From Mesorhizobium sp. (GTDB taxonomy: Bacteria; Pseudomonadota; Alphaproteobacteria; Rhizobiales; Rhizobiaceae): a stretch of DNA of 64,000 nucleotides. The notes beneath the pieces were generated by a model. That model did no database searches, had not been told where the DNA came from, and saw nothing but the letters and a program-made list of their open reading frames with translations. The stretch spans positions 1 through 64,000 of the forward strand of contig JAIPUZ010000061.1 of assembly GCA_022833215.1 (NCBI GenBank), in the 5' to 3' direction. The translations under genes were made by a program, and so were the position numbers. Below are positions 34,059-43,034 of this stretch, piece after piece. Every line of letters begins with the position of its first letter. The stretch's first letter is position 1.

Positions 34059-34424
34059 GTTCTGCTCCCGATGAGATTGAGAAGGGCGGCCGAAGAGCCG
34101 TGGACTGAAGTCTGTGCCGGCCTGACCTCACCTTTGCGGGCGTGCTTTGCCGGCTGAAATTTCACGAAACGGGATTTCCTGAACTGAGGGTCAGCTGCAC
34201 CACCCGTATCGTCCTGCATTATAAAACGATAGTCGATGCTTGAGGCGATAGAATACCCAAATGGGACGAATATCAAGCAGAATTTTACGATAAATCAGAA
34301 TGAAACTCCCGATAACGCTGATCCTCATCCAGTTCAGCCAGGAATTCCATATTATAATATAAAATGGGATTGTTGGTGCTTTACGGCATATCCGCCGCGC
34401 TGGCTTTTTACGGCCGGTTTGTCG
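34059..34424. other. Intergenic region with an AT-rich palindrome
   Basis: No coding region is supported here between the aminotransferase start and the IclR stop. The right half is AT-rich in a GC-rich window. It contains the perfect 12-base palindrome ATATTATAATAT (34349-34360), which also provides -10-like sequence for the leftward aminotransferase gene. A related site, CTATA-A-TATAG, lies upstream of iclR at 35401-35411. An IclR operator or promoter is possible. Confidence 0.4.
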
Positions 34425-35234
34425 TCAGCCGTGGCCCTGCAGTGCGTGGCTGATGCCAGCGAGATTGGCGACAAGGAGGCGGGAGAGTCGCGCTACTGCC
34501 GGTTCGTCGAAACGAGCGGCTGGCCCGGCGATGCTGACGGAGGCTACGACATCGCCGCCGGAGCCGAGGATCGGGGCCGCGATGCAGGCGCTGCCAGGCT
34601 CGTTTTCCTCAAATTCTGTGGTCCAGCCTTCGGCCCGGCAGCGTTCCAGCACGGCTTCGAGCTGCTCGGGGTCCGTGATCGTGCTGGGCGTCAGCTTGCG
34701 AAGTGGCACGGCCTGATAGATGAATCGCCGGAAATGCTCGGGCTGATGGGCCAGCAGGGCGCGTCCGCAGGCCGTGGAATGATAGGAAGCCCGGGTGCCC
34801 GAATAGGAAGAGACTCGCAGATTGTGACTCCCTTCGAGGCTTTCGGCGATAAGCGCGTCCAAAGGGCAGGGAAGGGCGAGATTGATGGTTTCCCGTGTCT
34901 CCGCGCAGAGTGCGGCGAGATGCGGGCGGGCGATGGAGACGATGTCCAGCCGCCTTTCGACGGCGCGTCCATAAACGATGTGCTGGATCCCAAGCCGGTA
35001 GGAACCGGTCGCGGCGTCGTGCTCGGCCAGGCCCGTTTCGACAAGGGCGTTGATGAGGTTGAACGCCGTTGTCTTTATGAGCCCTGTGCGTATGGCGAGA
35101 TCCCGCAGAGACACCCATCCGCCACCTGCCATCGCATCCATCAGCGCCTTGGCGCGGGCAACGGACTGGATGCGCGCCTCGGGTGCGGGAACATGGTGTG
35201 TAGCGTCGGTCATTGCCGGCATCTCCGGTTTCAT
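34425..35234 (-). CDS. IclR-family transcriptional regulator
   Basis: Regulator of 269 residues. The N-terminal winged helix (RIQSVARAKALMDAM; VSLRDLAIRTGLIKTTAFNLINALVETGL, ~22-72) is followed by the effector domain with SYSGTRASYHSTACGRALLAH, typical of the family, and EPGSACIAAPILGSGGDVVAS. ATG at 35234 or an in-frame ATG at 35216 could be the start. It is upstream of the class III aminotransferase gene on the same strand, which it probably controls. Confidence 0.88.
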   Translation of the reverse strand: MKPEMPAMTDATHHVPAPEARIQSVARAKALMDAMAGGGWVSLRDLAIRTGLIKTTAFNLINALVETGLAEHDAATGSYRLGIQHIVYGRAVERRLDIVSIARPHLAALCAETRETINLALPCPLDALIAESLEGSHNLRVSSYSGTRASYHSTACGRALLAHQPEHFRRFIYQAVPLRKLTPSTITDPEQLEAVLERCRAEGWTTEFEENEPGSACIAAPILGSGGDVVASVSIAGPAARFDEPAVARLSRLLVANLAGISHALQGHG

Positions 35235-35970
35235 TTCTTCAGGGCTCGCGGTTCGGACGCAGTAAGCTGCAATTCATTCCATAATGAAGGATGACATCGT
35301 AATGTTGCTGTTCGGGATCGATCGTAAGCTCGATCTAGGCTCATTAAATCTTGACGATCATGCCAGATTCGCGGAGTATAGGTGCATACACAATGTCGTA
35401 CTATAATATAGGATGACGTGGCGATTTGCAAACGATCTCGCCGGGCGCTGAGAGGTATGGATGCTCGGCGATAGAGCAACCGGCTGAAGCTGCTTGAGAT
35501 GTATGCGTGATTGCTGTCCGTGCATGGCAACCGTAGTCTCTCCGGCTTTCCGTCGCTGCCGGCGCGACGGATCGTCGTTTTGAGGAACTTCATACAAAAA
35601 GTCGAAAAGGAGCATGTTTTTCCTTTGACTTAACGTTAAAACTAAGCCAGATTGCCTGAAAATAAGAAAAGTAACACGGTCGGAACCGAACTGCCGGGCG
35701 GCAAGGAATTGCATGCCGGTGGATTGCGGATCCTTGCGAAAAATCGGGCGCCATATGGGTGCGGATTTTGCGAAGGACGCCGGCCGGATTGGTTCCTCGG
35801 GGAAGGTTTGGGCGTCTTTGGCGCAATTCCGGAAGAATACGCAGCTTGTTTCATCCGGAGTTGTGTAAAATCAAGTAGATAGAACGATTCCGCAGTTCAG
35901 CAGCACGCGGAAACGGTCCAGAGGTGGGCTGACCTTCGGGTTTGTGAATGGTCGATATGGGAGTTGTAAT
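35235..35970. other. Long intergenic region before the TRAP operon
   Basis: 736 bases without a supportable gene. Divergent promoters for iclR (left) and the TRAP operon (right) must lie here. The only clear elements are the dyad CTATA-A-TATAG at 35401-35411 and the LacI-type site at 35625-35640. Short ORFs in the stretch lack good ribosome sites and family features. The 330 bases between the operator and the TRAP start form an unusually long leader with no clear fold. Confidence 0.5.
35625..35640 (+). promoter_or_regulatory. LacI-type operator overlapping a -35 element, copy 2
   Basis: TTGACTTAACGTTAAA, identical over 16 bases to the site at 26612, with the palindrome TTAACGTTAA at 35630-35639. 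It lies 331 bases upstream of the TRAP binding-protein start. Two exact copies before two catabolic operons and a LacI gene between them suggest one small regulon. Confidence 0.58.
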
Positions 35971-37008
35971 ATGAGACAAGGCATTGGAAAGTTTCTGGCC
36001 GTGGCCATGACCGCGATAGGTCTGGCGGCGCCTTCCGTGGCGATGGCTGCGGACTATGTTATCCGCGCAAGCCATTCCGAGGCGCCGGAAAGCCCGCTCA
36101 ACAAGGGCTACGAGGTGTTCAAGGCCTTTGTGGAGGGTGCAAGCGGCGGTCAGATCGAGGTCATCATTTCGCCGGCGGGCCAGCTCGGTTCGATCAAGGA
36201 CGGGCTGGAGCAGGCGCAGGCCGGCGCCATCCAGCTGGCTCAGGCGGACGAACAGACGCTCGATTCCTTCTACAAGCAGATGATGATCCTGGCGACGCCG
36301 TATCTCTTCGGCGACGACGAGGAGGCGCGGCAGTTCCTGGCAAGCGATCTGTTCATCAGGACGAACGAGGCCATGGCCGCCGAGACCGGTTTGCGGATGC
36401 TGGCGGCTTCCTCATACGGCTTCCGCAACTTCACCAACAACAAGCAGCCGATCCGCTCTGCGGCCGACATGAGCGGAATCCGCATTCGCGTCCCGCCGAG
36501 CCCGATGTCGCTGGCCATGGTTGAAGCCATGGGTGGCTCGCCCACCCCCGTGCCGTGGGAGGAGCTCTATGGCGCGCTCCAGACCGGCGTGGTCGACGGC
36601 CAGGAAAACCCCATCGGCGTCATCCATGACTACTCCTTCTTCGAAGTGCAGAAGCATCTCACGCTGGACAACCACCAGCTTGGCCTCAACAGCATGATCG
36701 TCAGCGAGCAGTTCTTCAAAAGCCTGCCGGTCGAACTGCGCGAGATCGTCGTGACCGGCGCGCAGATGGCAGCGGCGACCGAGTATGGCGAGCGCAACTA
36801 CCAGGCGCGTGTCGTCACCATCGACGCTCTGAAGCAGAAGGGGATGGAAGTTACGTTCCCGACTCCGGAAGAAGCCGCCACCTTCCGCGATGCGGTCAAG
36901 GCGCCTATGCAGGACTATCTCAACAAGGAACTGGACCCGGCTTTCGTGAAAGCGGTCTATGACGAGATCGACGCCATCCGCGCCAAGCGGCGCGCTCTTG
37001 TCGAATAG
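35971..37008 (+). CDS. TRAP transporter substrate-binding protein (DctP family)
   Basis: Periplasmic receptor for an organic acid, 345 residues. Signal peptide MRQGIGKFLAVAMTAIGLAAPSVAMA. The mature part has RASHSEAPESPLNKGYEVF, SFYKQMMILATPYLF and SGIRIRVPPSPMSLAMVEAMGG, where the conserved Arg binds the substrate carboxylate. ATG 35971 has GGGAG upstream, so the in-frame upstream codons from 35944 are rejected. It begins a TRAP operon. An acid sugar such as threonate is possible given the tetronate genes further right, but not shown. Confidence 0.88.
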   Translation: MRQGIGKFLAVAMTAIGLAAPSVAMAADYVIRASHSEAPESPLNKGYEVFKAFVEGASGGQIEVIISPAGQLGSIKDGLEQAQAGAIQLAQADEQTLDSFYKQMMILATPYLFGDDEEARQFLASDLFIRTNEAMAAETGLRMLAASSYGFRNFTNNKQPIRSAADMSGIRIRVPPSPMSLAMVEAMGGSPTPVPWEELYGALQTGVVDGQENPIGVIHDYSFFEVQKHLTLDNHQLGLNSMIVSEQFFKSLPVELREIVVTGAQMAAATEYGERNYQARVVTIDALKQKGMEVTFPTPEEAATFRDAVKAPMQDYLNKELDPAFVKAVYDEIDAIRAKRRALVE

Positions 37009-37014
37009 CGCCGC

Positions 37015-37042
37015 TCGACAGGCGGCCAGGGCCGCCTGTCGA
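37015..37042 (+). terminator. Intercistronic hairpin after the TRAP binding-protein gene
   Basis: A 12-bp perfect stem, TCGACAGGCGGC and GCCGCCTGTCGA, with a four-base loop, six bases after the binding-protein stop. No T tract follows, so it is more likely an attenuator or mRNA-stabilising hairpin, as often found after highly expressed binding-protein genes, than a full terminator. Confidence 0.55.
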
Positions 37043-37121
37043 CGCTTGCAGCGGGCCGGTTTTCCATAGGCCCGGCCTGCCGTATACCGGTCTTCATCGA
37101 TCAAGTCCGCGGGACAATTCC

Positions 37122-37595
37122 ATGATCCTAACCAATGCCTTCAGGAGGGTGGTAGACGCCCTTCTCGGTTTGTCGCTCGCCATCATCGTGGCGGCGATGC
37201 TCCTGCAGGTCGGCGCCCGCTACATCTACCATGCGGCGCTGCCCTGGCCGGAGGAGCTTTCACAGCTTCTCCTGGTCGTGCTGTCGTTCTTTGGCATGTA
37301 CCGCGCCATCGAGGAGGACATGCATATCAGGCTCGATCTGATCCCGGCCAGCATGTCTGCGGTCATGGTCAGGCTGCTCAGGACCATCGCCATAGTCGCT
37401 GCCGCCATCTTCCTCGGCTACATCAGCTATGGAGGCTACGAGCTCGCGATGCGCAGCTGGAGCCAGCCTTCCACCGCCATGCGCCTGCCCATGGGCTGGT
37501 TTTATCTGGCCATACCGGTTGCCGGCGCCCTGTCGGTGCTGGCGCTTCTCACCCAACTTATCGATCTGTTCGCCAGGGAGCCACGCCGGCAATGA
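37122..37595 (+). CDS. TRAP transporter small permease (DctQ family)
   Basis: Inner-membrane subunit of 157 residues with four helices. LLQVGARYIYHAALPWPEELSQLLLV (~24-49; conserved W-x-E-E) and the final MRLPMGWFYLAIPVAGAL helix are family marks. It overlaps the large permease start by four bases (ATGA). It joins the binding protein and DctM in a sodium- or proton-driven uptake system. Confidence 0.88.
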   Translation: MILTNAFRRVVDALLGLSLAIIVAAMLLQVGARYIYHAALPWPEELSQLLLVVLSFFGMYRAIEEDMHIRLDLIPASMSAVMVRLLRTIAIVAAAIFLGYISYGGYELAMRSWSQPSTAMRLPMGWFYLAIPVAGALSVLALLTQLIDLFAREPRRQ

Positions 37596-38878
37596 CCGCT
37601 GTCATCCTGATCATCCTTCTGGTCATCCTTTTCGTCATCGGCGTCCCGATCGCATTCAGCATCGGGCTACTGTCGCTGGCGGGTCTGTGGCTGTCCGGCA
37701 TCGCCAATCCGTCGATTGCCGCACAACGCATGTTCTCGGGCATGAACAGCTATGCATTGCTGGCGCTGCCGCTGTTCATTCTGGCCGGCAACATTCTGGT
37801 GGCCGGCGGTGTCATCCAGCGCCTGATCGAGTTCGCCGACGTGATGGTAGGCCGCATCCGCGGCGGCCTCGCCCATGTGAACGTCCTGTCCAACCTGATG
37901 ATGGCCGGCGTGTCGGGCTCGGCAACGGCCGACACCGCAGCCCTCGGTTCGGTGATGCTTCCGACCATGAAGGCGCGCGGCTACAGCGTCGAATTCGCAT
38001 CGGCGCTCACGATTTCCGGCGCGATCATGGCGCCGATCCTGCCGCCAAGCCTGATCATGGTGATCTATGCGATCCCGACCAAGCTTTCCATCGGTGCGCT
38101 GTTCTTTGCCGGCATCGTGCCGGCGCTGATGATCGCCTTGTTGCTCATGCTCTATGTCGCATACGCCTGCCGCAACCATCCGATCGTGCAGGACAAGGCG
38201 CTTGGCCTGCAAGTGATGGCGATGGCCACGCTGACGGCGCTGCCGGTGCTGGCGGCGCCACTTCTGATCGTCGGAGGGGTGCGCGGCGGCTTTTTTACCG
38301 CGACGGAAGCGGCTGCGGTCCTGTGCGGCTATGCGTTGTTTCTGTGTGTCATCGCATACCGCTCCGTCGGACCGCGCAAGCTGGCCGAGGTGTTCCGCGA
38401 GAGCGCCCTGACCACGGCGACCATCATGATCATCGTGGCCACGTCCAATCTGTTCGCCTGGTATCTGGCCATGGAGAACGTTCCCAACGCCACGCGGGCG
38501 CTGTTCCAGTCGATGACGGACAATCCGTTCCTGTTCCTGCTGATCGTGAACATATTCCTGCTGGTGGTGGGCGCGTTCGTCGACACGGTGCCGGCGATCC
38601 TGATCTTCGTGCCGATCCTTCAGCCCACCGCCGTGCAGTTCGGCATCGACCCGATCCACTTCGCCATCATCGTCATCGTCAATCTGATGATCGGCCTCAA
38701 CACGCCTCCGGTCGGCACCAATCTCTTCGTCATCTCGTCCATTGCGGGCAAGTCGATGTTGCAGATATCGAAGGCGCTCCTGCCCTTCTATGTCGTCAAG
38801 CTCGTGGCACTGGCGCTCATCACCTATGTGCCGGCGATTTCGCTGTGGCTGCCGCGCGTTGCCGGCCTGATCAACTGA
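37592..38878 (+). CDS. TRAP transporter large permease (DctM family)
   Basis: Main membrane subunit of 428 residues with about 12-13 helices. Conserved VSGSATADTAALGSVMLPTMKARGY (~108-132, shown in part), APILPPSLIMVIYAI and the late GLNTPPVGTNLFV motif are present. The length is standard. ATG 37592 overlaps the DctQ stop. Substrate specificity resides in the binding protein. Confidence 0.9.
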   Translation: MTAVILIILLVILFVIGVPIAFSIGLLSLAGLWLSGIANPSIAAQRMFSGMNSYALLALPLFILAGNILVAGGVIQRLIEFADVMVGRIRGGLAHVNVLSNLMMAGVSGSATADTAALGSVMLPTMKARGYSVEFASALTISGAIMAPILPPSLIMVIYAIPTKLSIGALFFAGIVPALMIALLLMLYVAYACRNHPIVQDKALGLQVMAMATLTALPVLAAPLLIVGGVRGGFFTATEAAAVLCGYALFLCVIAYRSVGPRKLAEVFRESALTTATIMIIVATSNLFAWYLAMENVPNATRALFQSMTDNPFLFLLIVNIFLLVVGAFVDTVPAILIFVPILQPTAVQFGIDPIHFAIIVIVNLMIGLNTPPVGTNLFVISSIAGKSMLQISKALLPFYVVKLVALALITYVPAISLWLPRVAGLIN

Positions 38879-38952
38879 TCCGCATCGTTACCTGAACTGC
38901 CGTTCGACCCGATGCCGGCGAGGCATCGGCTGTGCCCAACAAGGAGAATGAA

Positions 38953-40002
38953 ATGTCCAACATCGTCTTGCAGCCGGATGTCCAGTTCGAAGGCGATCCC
39001 GATCTGGAGCAGGCGATCTACGGCGCGCTCTATCGCGTCCATGCCTCGCAGAGCAAGAACCTCGCCAGCATTCCCGAGGGTGTCTGGAAGTCGAGCGTGG
39101 CTCTGGTCTGTTATCATGAGATCGAGGTGAACGACGCGGTGCTCGACCGCATGCCTTCCTGCCGCGTCGTGGTGCGCGCGGGTGTCGGTTTCGACAATAT
39201 CGATCTGGCGGCGGCCGGACGCAGGGGTGTGGCCGTCTGCAACACGCCCGACTACGGCACCATGGACGTGGCCGACCACGCGATAGCCATGACGCTGGCG
39301 TTTCTGCGCGGTATCGTCCACTACAACGACGCGATCTACGCCGATCCGGTGAAAGGCTGGCGTTTTCAGGACCCCACCCAGATACGCAGATTGTCGACGC
39401 AGGTTTTCGGCGTCATCGGCCTCGGCCGCATCGGCACGGCAGCGGCGTTGCGCGCCAGGGCTCTGGGCATGCGGGTCATCTTCTACGATCCGTTCAGGCC
39501 GACCGGCACCGAACTGGCCGTGGGGCTGGAACGTGTCCATTCGCTCGAGGCCCTGCTTGGGCAGGCCGACATCGTTTCGCTGCATACGCCGCTGACGCCG
39601 CAAACCCGGCATCTGATCTCGACGCCGCAGTTCGAGGCGATGAAGCAGGATGCGCTGCTCATCAACACCGCACGCGGAGGTGTGGTCGATCTGGTGGCAC
39701 TCGCCACAGCGCTTGAATCGGGCAGGCTGGCCGGCGCGGGGCTCGATGTTCTGGAACAGGAGCCGCTTTCCCCCGATCACCCGTTGCTGAAGCTTTGGAT
39801 GGCGCCGGGTTCGGCCTTCCGTCACAAGCTCATTCTCTCGCCGCATGCCGCCTTCTACAGCCCTTCGAGCCTCGTCGACATCCGCGAGAAGTCGGCCCGG
39901 ACGGCCTTCGGCTATCTGGAGACCGGAACATCGCGCGACTGCGTCAATGCCGAGTTTCTGGATGCGGATGCCGCTGAGCGGTTGAAGAGCAAGGCTGCAT
40001 GA
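38953..40002 (+). CDS. D-2-hydroxyacid dehydrogenase, C-terminal-binding-protein (CtBP) type
   Basis: NAD-dependent dehydrogenase of 349 residues. The nucleotide-binding motif GVIGLGRIGTAAALRARALG is at ~157-176, with the substrate Arg in LLINTARGGVVD, the Glu in LDVLEQEPL and the catalytic His in LSPHAAFYS. The N-terminal VRAGVGFDNIDL and NTPDYGTMDVADH segments match CtBP-like proteins. AAGGAG six bases before ATG 38953 decides the start. It lies 74 bases after DctM, so it probably oxidises or reduces the acid brought in by the TRAP system. Confidence 0.87.
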   Translation: MSNIVLQPDVQFEGDPDLEQAIYGALYRVHASQSKNLASIPEGVWKSSVALVCYHEIEVNDAVLDRMPSCRVVVRAGVGFDNIDLAAAGRRGVAVCNTPDYGTMDVADHAIAMTLAFLRGIVHYNDAIYADPVKGWRFQDPTQIRRLSTQVFGVIGLGRIGTAAALRARALGMRVIFYDPFRPTGTELAVGLERVHSLEALLGQADIVSLHTPLTPQTRHLISTPQFEAMKQDALLINTARGGVVDLVALATALESGRLAGAGLDVLEQEPLSPDHPLLKLWMAPGSAFRHKLILSPHAAFYSPSSLVDIREKSARTAFGYLETGTSRDCVNAEFLDADAAERLKSKAA

Positions 40003-40046
40003 CCTCATTGCCGCCAATGCTGCATAGCGGGTAGGAACCCGGATCG

Positions 40047-40080
40047 AAGCGGCGGCCAACCCGGTGGGTGGCCGCCGCTT
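40047..40080 (+). terminator. Strong hairpin terminating the TRAP-dehydrogenase operon
   Basis: A 12-bp perfect stem, AAGCGGCGGCCA and TGGCCGCCGCTT, with a 10-base loop, 45 bases after the dehydrogenase stop. Only a short T run follows. The rest of the 294-base gap to the next gene holds no clear element. Confidence 0.6.
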
Positions 40081-40296
40081 TGCCGTTTCCGGAGAGGCGC
40101 GGTCGTGCGGCGATGTTCCGCCGATTGAAGAAAACGGACGTTTGCTCCTGACCGTGGGTCAACAGGATCCTGCAGGAGGGGGATTGTCTTTGCCTGTAAG
40201 AACGGATTGTATTTCCCCGGTGGCGGTCGCTACAGCGGGCAAAAGCCGGCTATGGCGGATCGTGGCAGCAAGTTCGTCAGGAACGGAGAGTCGAAC

Positions 40297-41946
40297 ATGA
40301 CAATGGGGAAAATCAACACGCGTTTCCGTCCGCTTCTCGCTGGAGCGGCGATGTCGCTGCTGCTCGTTTCGGGCGGTATGGCGCCCGCCTTCGCGGCGAC
40401 GCCGGCCGATACATTGGTTCAGGCATGGGCATTCGACGACACAATCACGCTCGATCCCGCCGAATCCTTCGAGCTGAGCCCGGCCGAATTCATCGGCAAT
40501 GCCTATGACATGCTCGTACGCCTCGACATCGACGACACCACCAAGGTCAAGCCCGGTGTCGCAGAGAGCTGGGAAATTTCCGATGATGGCCTTACCTACA
40601 CCTTCAAGCTGAAGCCGGGCATCAAATTCGCTTCCGGCAACCCGCTGACGGCCGAGGATGTGGCGTGGTCGTTCGAGCGCGTCGTCAAGCTGGACAAGAG
40701 CCCCGCCTTCATCCTCACCCAGTTCGGCCTCACCGGCGACAACGTCACCGAAAAGGCCAGGGCGGTGGACGACACCACCTTCGTATTCACCGTCGACAAG
40801 CCCTATGCGCCGAGCTTCGTGCTCAACTGCCTGACCGCTACCGTCGGCGCGATCCTCGACAAGAAGCTCGTAACGGAACATGCGCAGGCCACGACGCCGA
40901 GCGACGACTACAAGTACGATACCGATTTCGGCTATGCGTGGATGAAGACCAACTATGCCGGCTCCGGACCGTTCAAGATTCGCGACTGGCGCGCCAACGA
41001 GATTCTGGTGCTTGAGCGCAACGACAATTACTATGGCGAGAAGCCGGCTCTGGCCCGGGTTATCTACCGCCATGTGAAGGAAAGCGCCACGCAGCGGCTG
41101 ATGCTGGAGGCCGGCGACGTGGACGTCGCCCGCAATCTGGAGCCCGGCGACTATGATGCCGTTCAGAAAAACGCCGACCTGACCACGACGGATGCGCCGA
41201 AGGGCACGGTCTACTACATCAGCCTCAATCAGAAGAACGAGGCATTGGCCAAGCCGGAAGTGCGCGAAGCGTTCAAGTACCTCGTCGATTACGACGCCAT
41301 CGGCGCCACGCTGATCAAGGGCATCGGCGAGATTCACCAGACCTATCAGGTCAAGGGTGTGCTCGGTGCGCTCGATTCCAACCCCTACAAGTTCGACGTG
41401 GCCAAGGCCAGGGAGCTGCTTGAGAAGGCTGGCCTGAAGGACGGTTTCTCCGTCACCTTCGACGTGCGCAACACCCAGCCTGTGACCGGCATCGCCGAAT
41501 CCTTCCAGCAGACGGCGGCGCAGGCCGGCGTGAAGATCGAGATCATCCCCGGGGACGGCAAGCAGACGCTGACCAAGTACCGTGCCCGCAACCACGACCT
41601 GTATATCGGTCAGTGGGGCATGGACTATTGGGATCCGAACACCAACGCCGATGCCTTCACCTCGAACCCGGACAACGGCGACGACGCGGCGGTGAAGTCG
41701 CTGGCATGGCGCAATGCCTGGGACATTCCGGAACTGACCGAGCAGGTCAAGGCAGCGCTTCTGGAACGTGACAACGACAAGCGTGCCGAACTCTACCAGA
41801 AGCTTCAGCAGGAGGCGCTGGATTCGAGCCCGTTCGTCATGATCTACCAGCAGATCGAGGTTGCGGGCGTGCGCGGCAACGTGAAAGGCTACAGGCTCGG
41901 GCCAAGCTTCGATTCCAACCCGCTCGCACCTGTCACCAAGGAATGA
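40297..41946 (+). CDS. Peptide/nickel-type ABC transporter binding protein (SBP family 5)
   Basis: Periplasmic receptor of 549 residues. Signal peptide from ATG 40297 ends ...GGMAPAFA. The mature part shows TLVQAWAFDDTITLDPAESF, the ES-W-...-G-TYTFKLKPGIKFASGNPLTAEDVAWSFE run (cut here to key marks) and RLMLEAGDVDVA, all usual for DppA/OppA. The frame opens at 40207 without a start that fits. It is followed by two permeases and two ATPases, a complete five-gene importer. The ligand may be a peptide, opine or sugar oligomer. Confidence 0.88.
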   Translation: MTMGKINTRFRPLLAGAAMSLLLVSGGMAPAFAATPADTLVQAWAFDDTITLDPAESFELSPAEFIGNAYDMLVRLDIDDTTKVKPGVAESWEISDDGLTYTFKLKPGIKFASGNPLTAEDVAWSFERVVKLDKSPAFILTQFGLTGDNVTEKARAVDDTTFVFTVDKPYAPSFVLNCLTATVGAILDKKLVTEHAQATTPSDDYKYDTDFGYAWMKTNYAGSGPFKIRDWRANEILVLERNDNYYGEKPALARVIYRHVKESATQRLMLEAGDVDVARNLEPGDYDAVQKNADLTTTDAPKGTVYYISLNQKNEALAKPEVREAFKYLVDYDAIGATLIKGIGEIHQTYQVKGVLGALDSNPYKFDVAKARELLEKAGLKDGFSVTFDVRNTQPVTGIAESFQQTAAQAGVKIEIIPGDGKQTLTKYRARNHDLYIGQWGMDYWDPNTNADAFTSNPDNGDDAAVKSLAWRNAWDIPELTEQVKAALLERDNDKRAELYQKLQQEALDSSPFVMIYQQIEVAGVRGNVKGYRLGPSFDSNPLAPVTKE

Positions 41947-41964
41947 TCCGGCAGGGTCAATCCG

Positions 41965-43029
41965 GTGAGCACAACTGATACGCCAATGCCGGCAAGGCGC
42001 GCCAACCGGCGCGCCTGGGCCTTGCTCAAATCGGTAGCCAGTTTCGTGGTGATCGTCTTCACCACCTATCTGGGCCTGCTGGCCGTCACCTTCTTCATCG
42101 GCCGCGTCGTGCCGATCGATCCTGTGCTGGCCATCGTCGGCGACCGCGCGCCCGCTCATGTGGTGGAGCGCGTACGGCAGGAAATGGGCCTCAACCTGCC
42201 TTATTACCAGCAGTTCATCCTTTACGTGAAAGGTGTCCTGCACGGTGATTTCGGTACGTCCGTTCTGACCACAAATCCGGTTATGACGGACATCCGCCGG
42301 GTGTTTCCGGCAACCATGGAACTTGCCACCGTCGGCACCATCATCGGTGCGGCCTTCGGCATTCCGCTGGGCGTTCTGGCAGCGGTGCGGCGTGGCAGCC
42401 TCGCCGACCAGATCGTGCGTATCATCGGCCTGATCGGCTATTCCGTGCCGATCTTCTGGCTCGGCCTGCTGGCGCTGCTGGTGTTTTACGCAAAACTCGG
42501 CTGGACTTCCGGACCCGGCCGCATCGATGTCGTGTTCGAATATACGTTCACGCCCGTGACCGGCTTCTATCTCATCGATGCGGTCATCAACCGTGACTGG
42601 GCCGCGTTCCGGGATATCTTCTCGCACATCATCCTGCCGGCGTCGCTGCTCGGCTATTTTTCTCTGGCCTATATCAGCCGCATGACGCGCTCCTTCATGC
42701 TGAACGAGCTGAGCCAGGAATATATCGTCGCCGCGCGCGCCAAGGGGCTTTCGGAAACGCGCATCATCTGGGGCCACGCCCTGCGCAACGCGGCGGTGCC
42801 GCTGGTGACGGTGATCGCGCTTTCCTATGCCGGTCTGCTCGAAGGCTCGGTGCTGACCGAGACCGTGTTCGCATGGCCCGGCCTCGGGCTCTACATCACC
42901 AACTCGCTGCAGAACGCCGACATGAACGCGGTGCTTGGCGGCACCATCGTCATCGGCTCGGTGTTCATCGCAATCAACCTTCTGTCCGACGTGCTCTACC
43001 GCATGCTCGATCCCCGCACGAGGAACTGA
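41965..43029 (+). CDS. Peptide-type ABC transporter permease (DppB family)
   Basis: First permease of the importer, 354 residues. The N-terminal helix is followed by the DppB hallmark RVRQEMGLNLPYYQQFILYVKG (~70-91, shown in part), DFGTSVLTTNPV and the EAA-like loop EYIVAARAKGLSETRIIWGHALRNA. The tail VLYRMLDPRTRN is standard. The GTG start at 41965 lies 18 bases after the binding-protein stop. It works as a heterodimer with the next gene product. Confidence 0.88.
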   Translation: MSTTDTPMPARRANRRAWALLKSVASFVVIVFTTYLGLLAVTFFIGRVVPIDPVLAIVGDRAPAHVVERVRQEMGLNLPYYQQFILYVKGVLHGDFGTSVLTTNPVMTDIRRVFPATMELATVGTIIGAAFGIPLGVLAAVRRGSLADQIVRIIGLIGYSVPIFWLGLLALLVFYAKLGWTSGPGRIDVVFEYTFTPVTGFYLIDAVINRDWAAFRDIFSHIILPASLLGYFSLAYISRMTRSFMLNELSQEYIVAARAKGLSETRIIWGHALRNAAVPLVTVIALSYAGLLEGSVLTETVFAWPGLGLYITNSLQNADMNAVLGGTIVIGSVFIAINLLSDVLYRMLDPRTRN

Positions 43030-43034
43030 CGAGG

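Noticed and set aside
34236..35294. 352-codon plus-strand frame across the IclR gene
   Set aside because: It is opposite a clear IclR regulator and begins in AT-rich non-coding DNA.
35590..35882. Short ORFs on both strands between the LacI-type site and the TRAP gene
   Set aside because: No ribosome sites, no family features, and mutually overlapping on opposite strands.
40159..42777. Very long open frame (872 codons) on the minus strand opposite the peptide-binding-protein and permease genes
   Set aside because: It is antisense to two well-supported genes, shows no family motif and has the low-complexity composition of GC-rich shadow frames.
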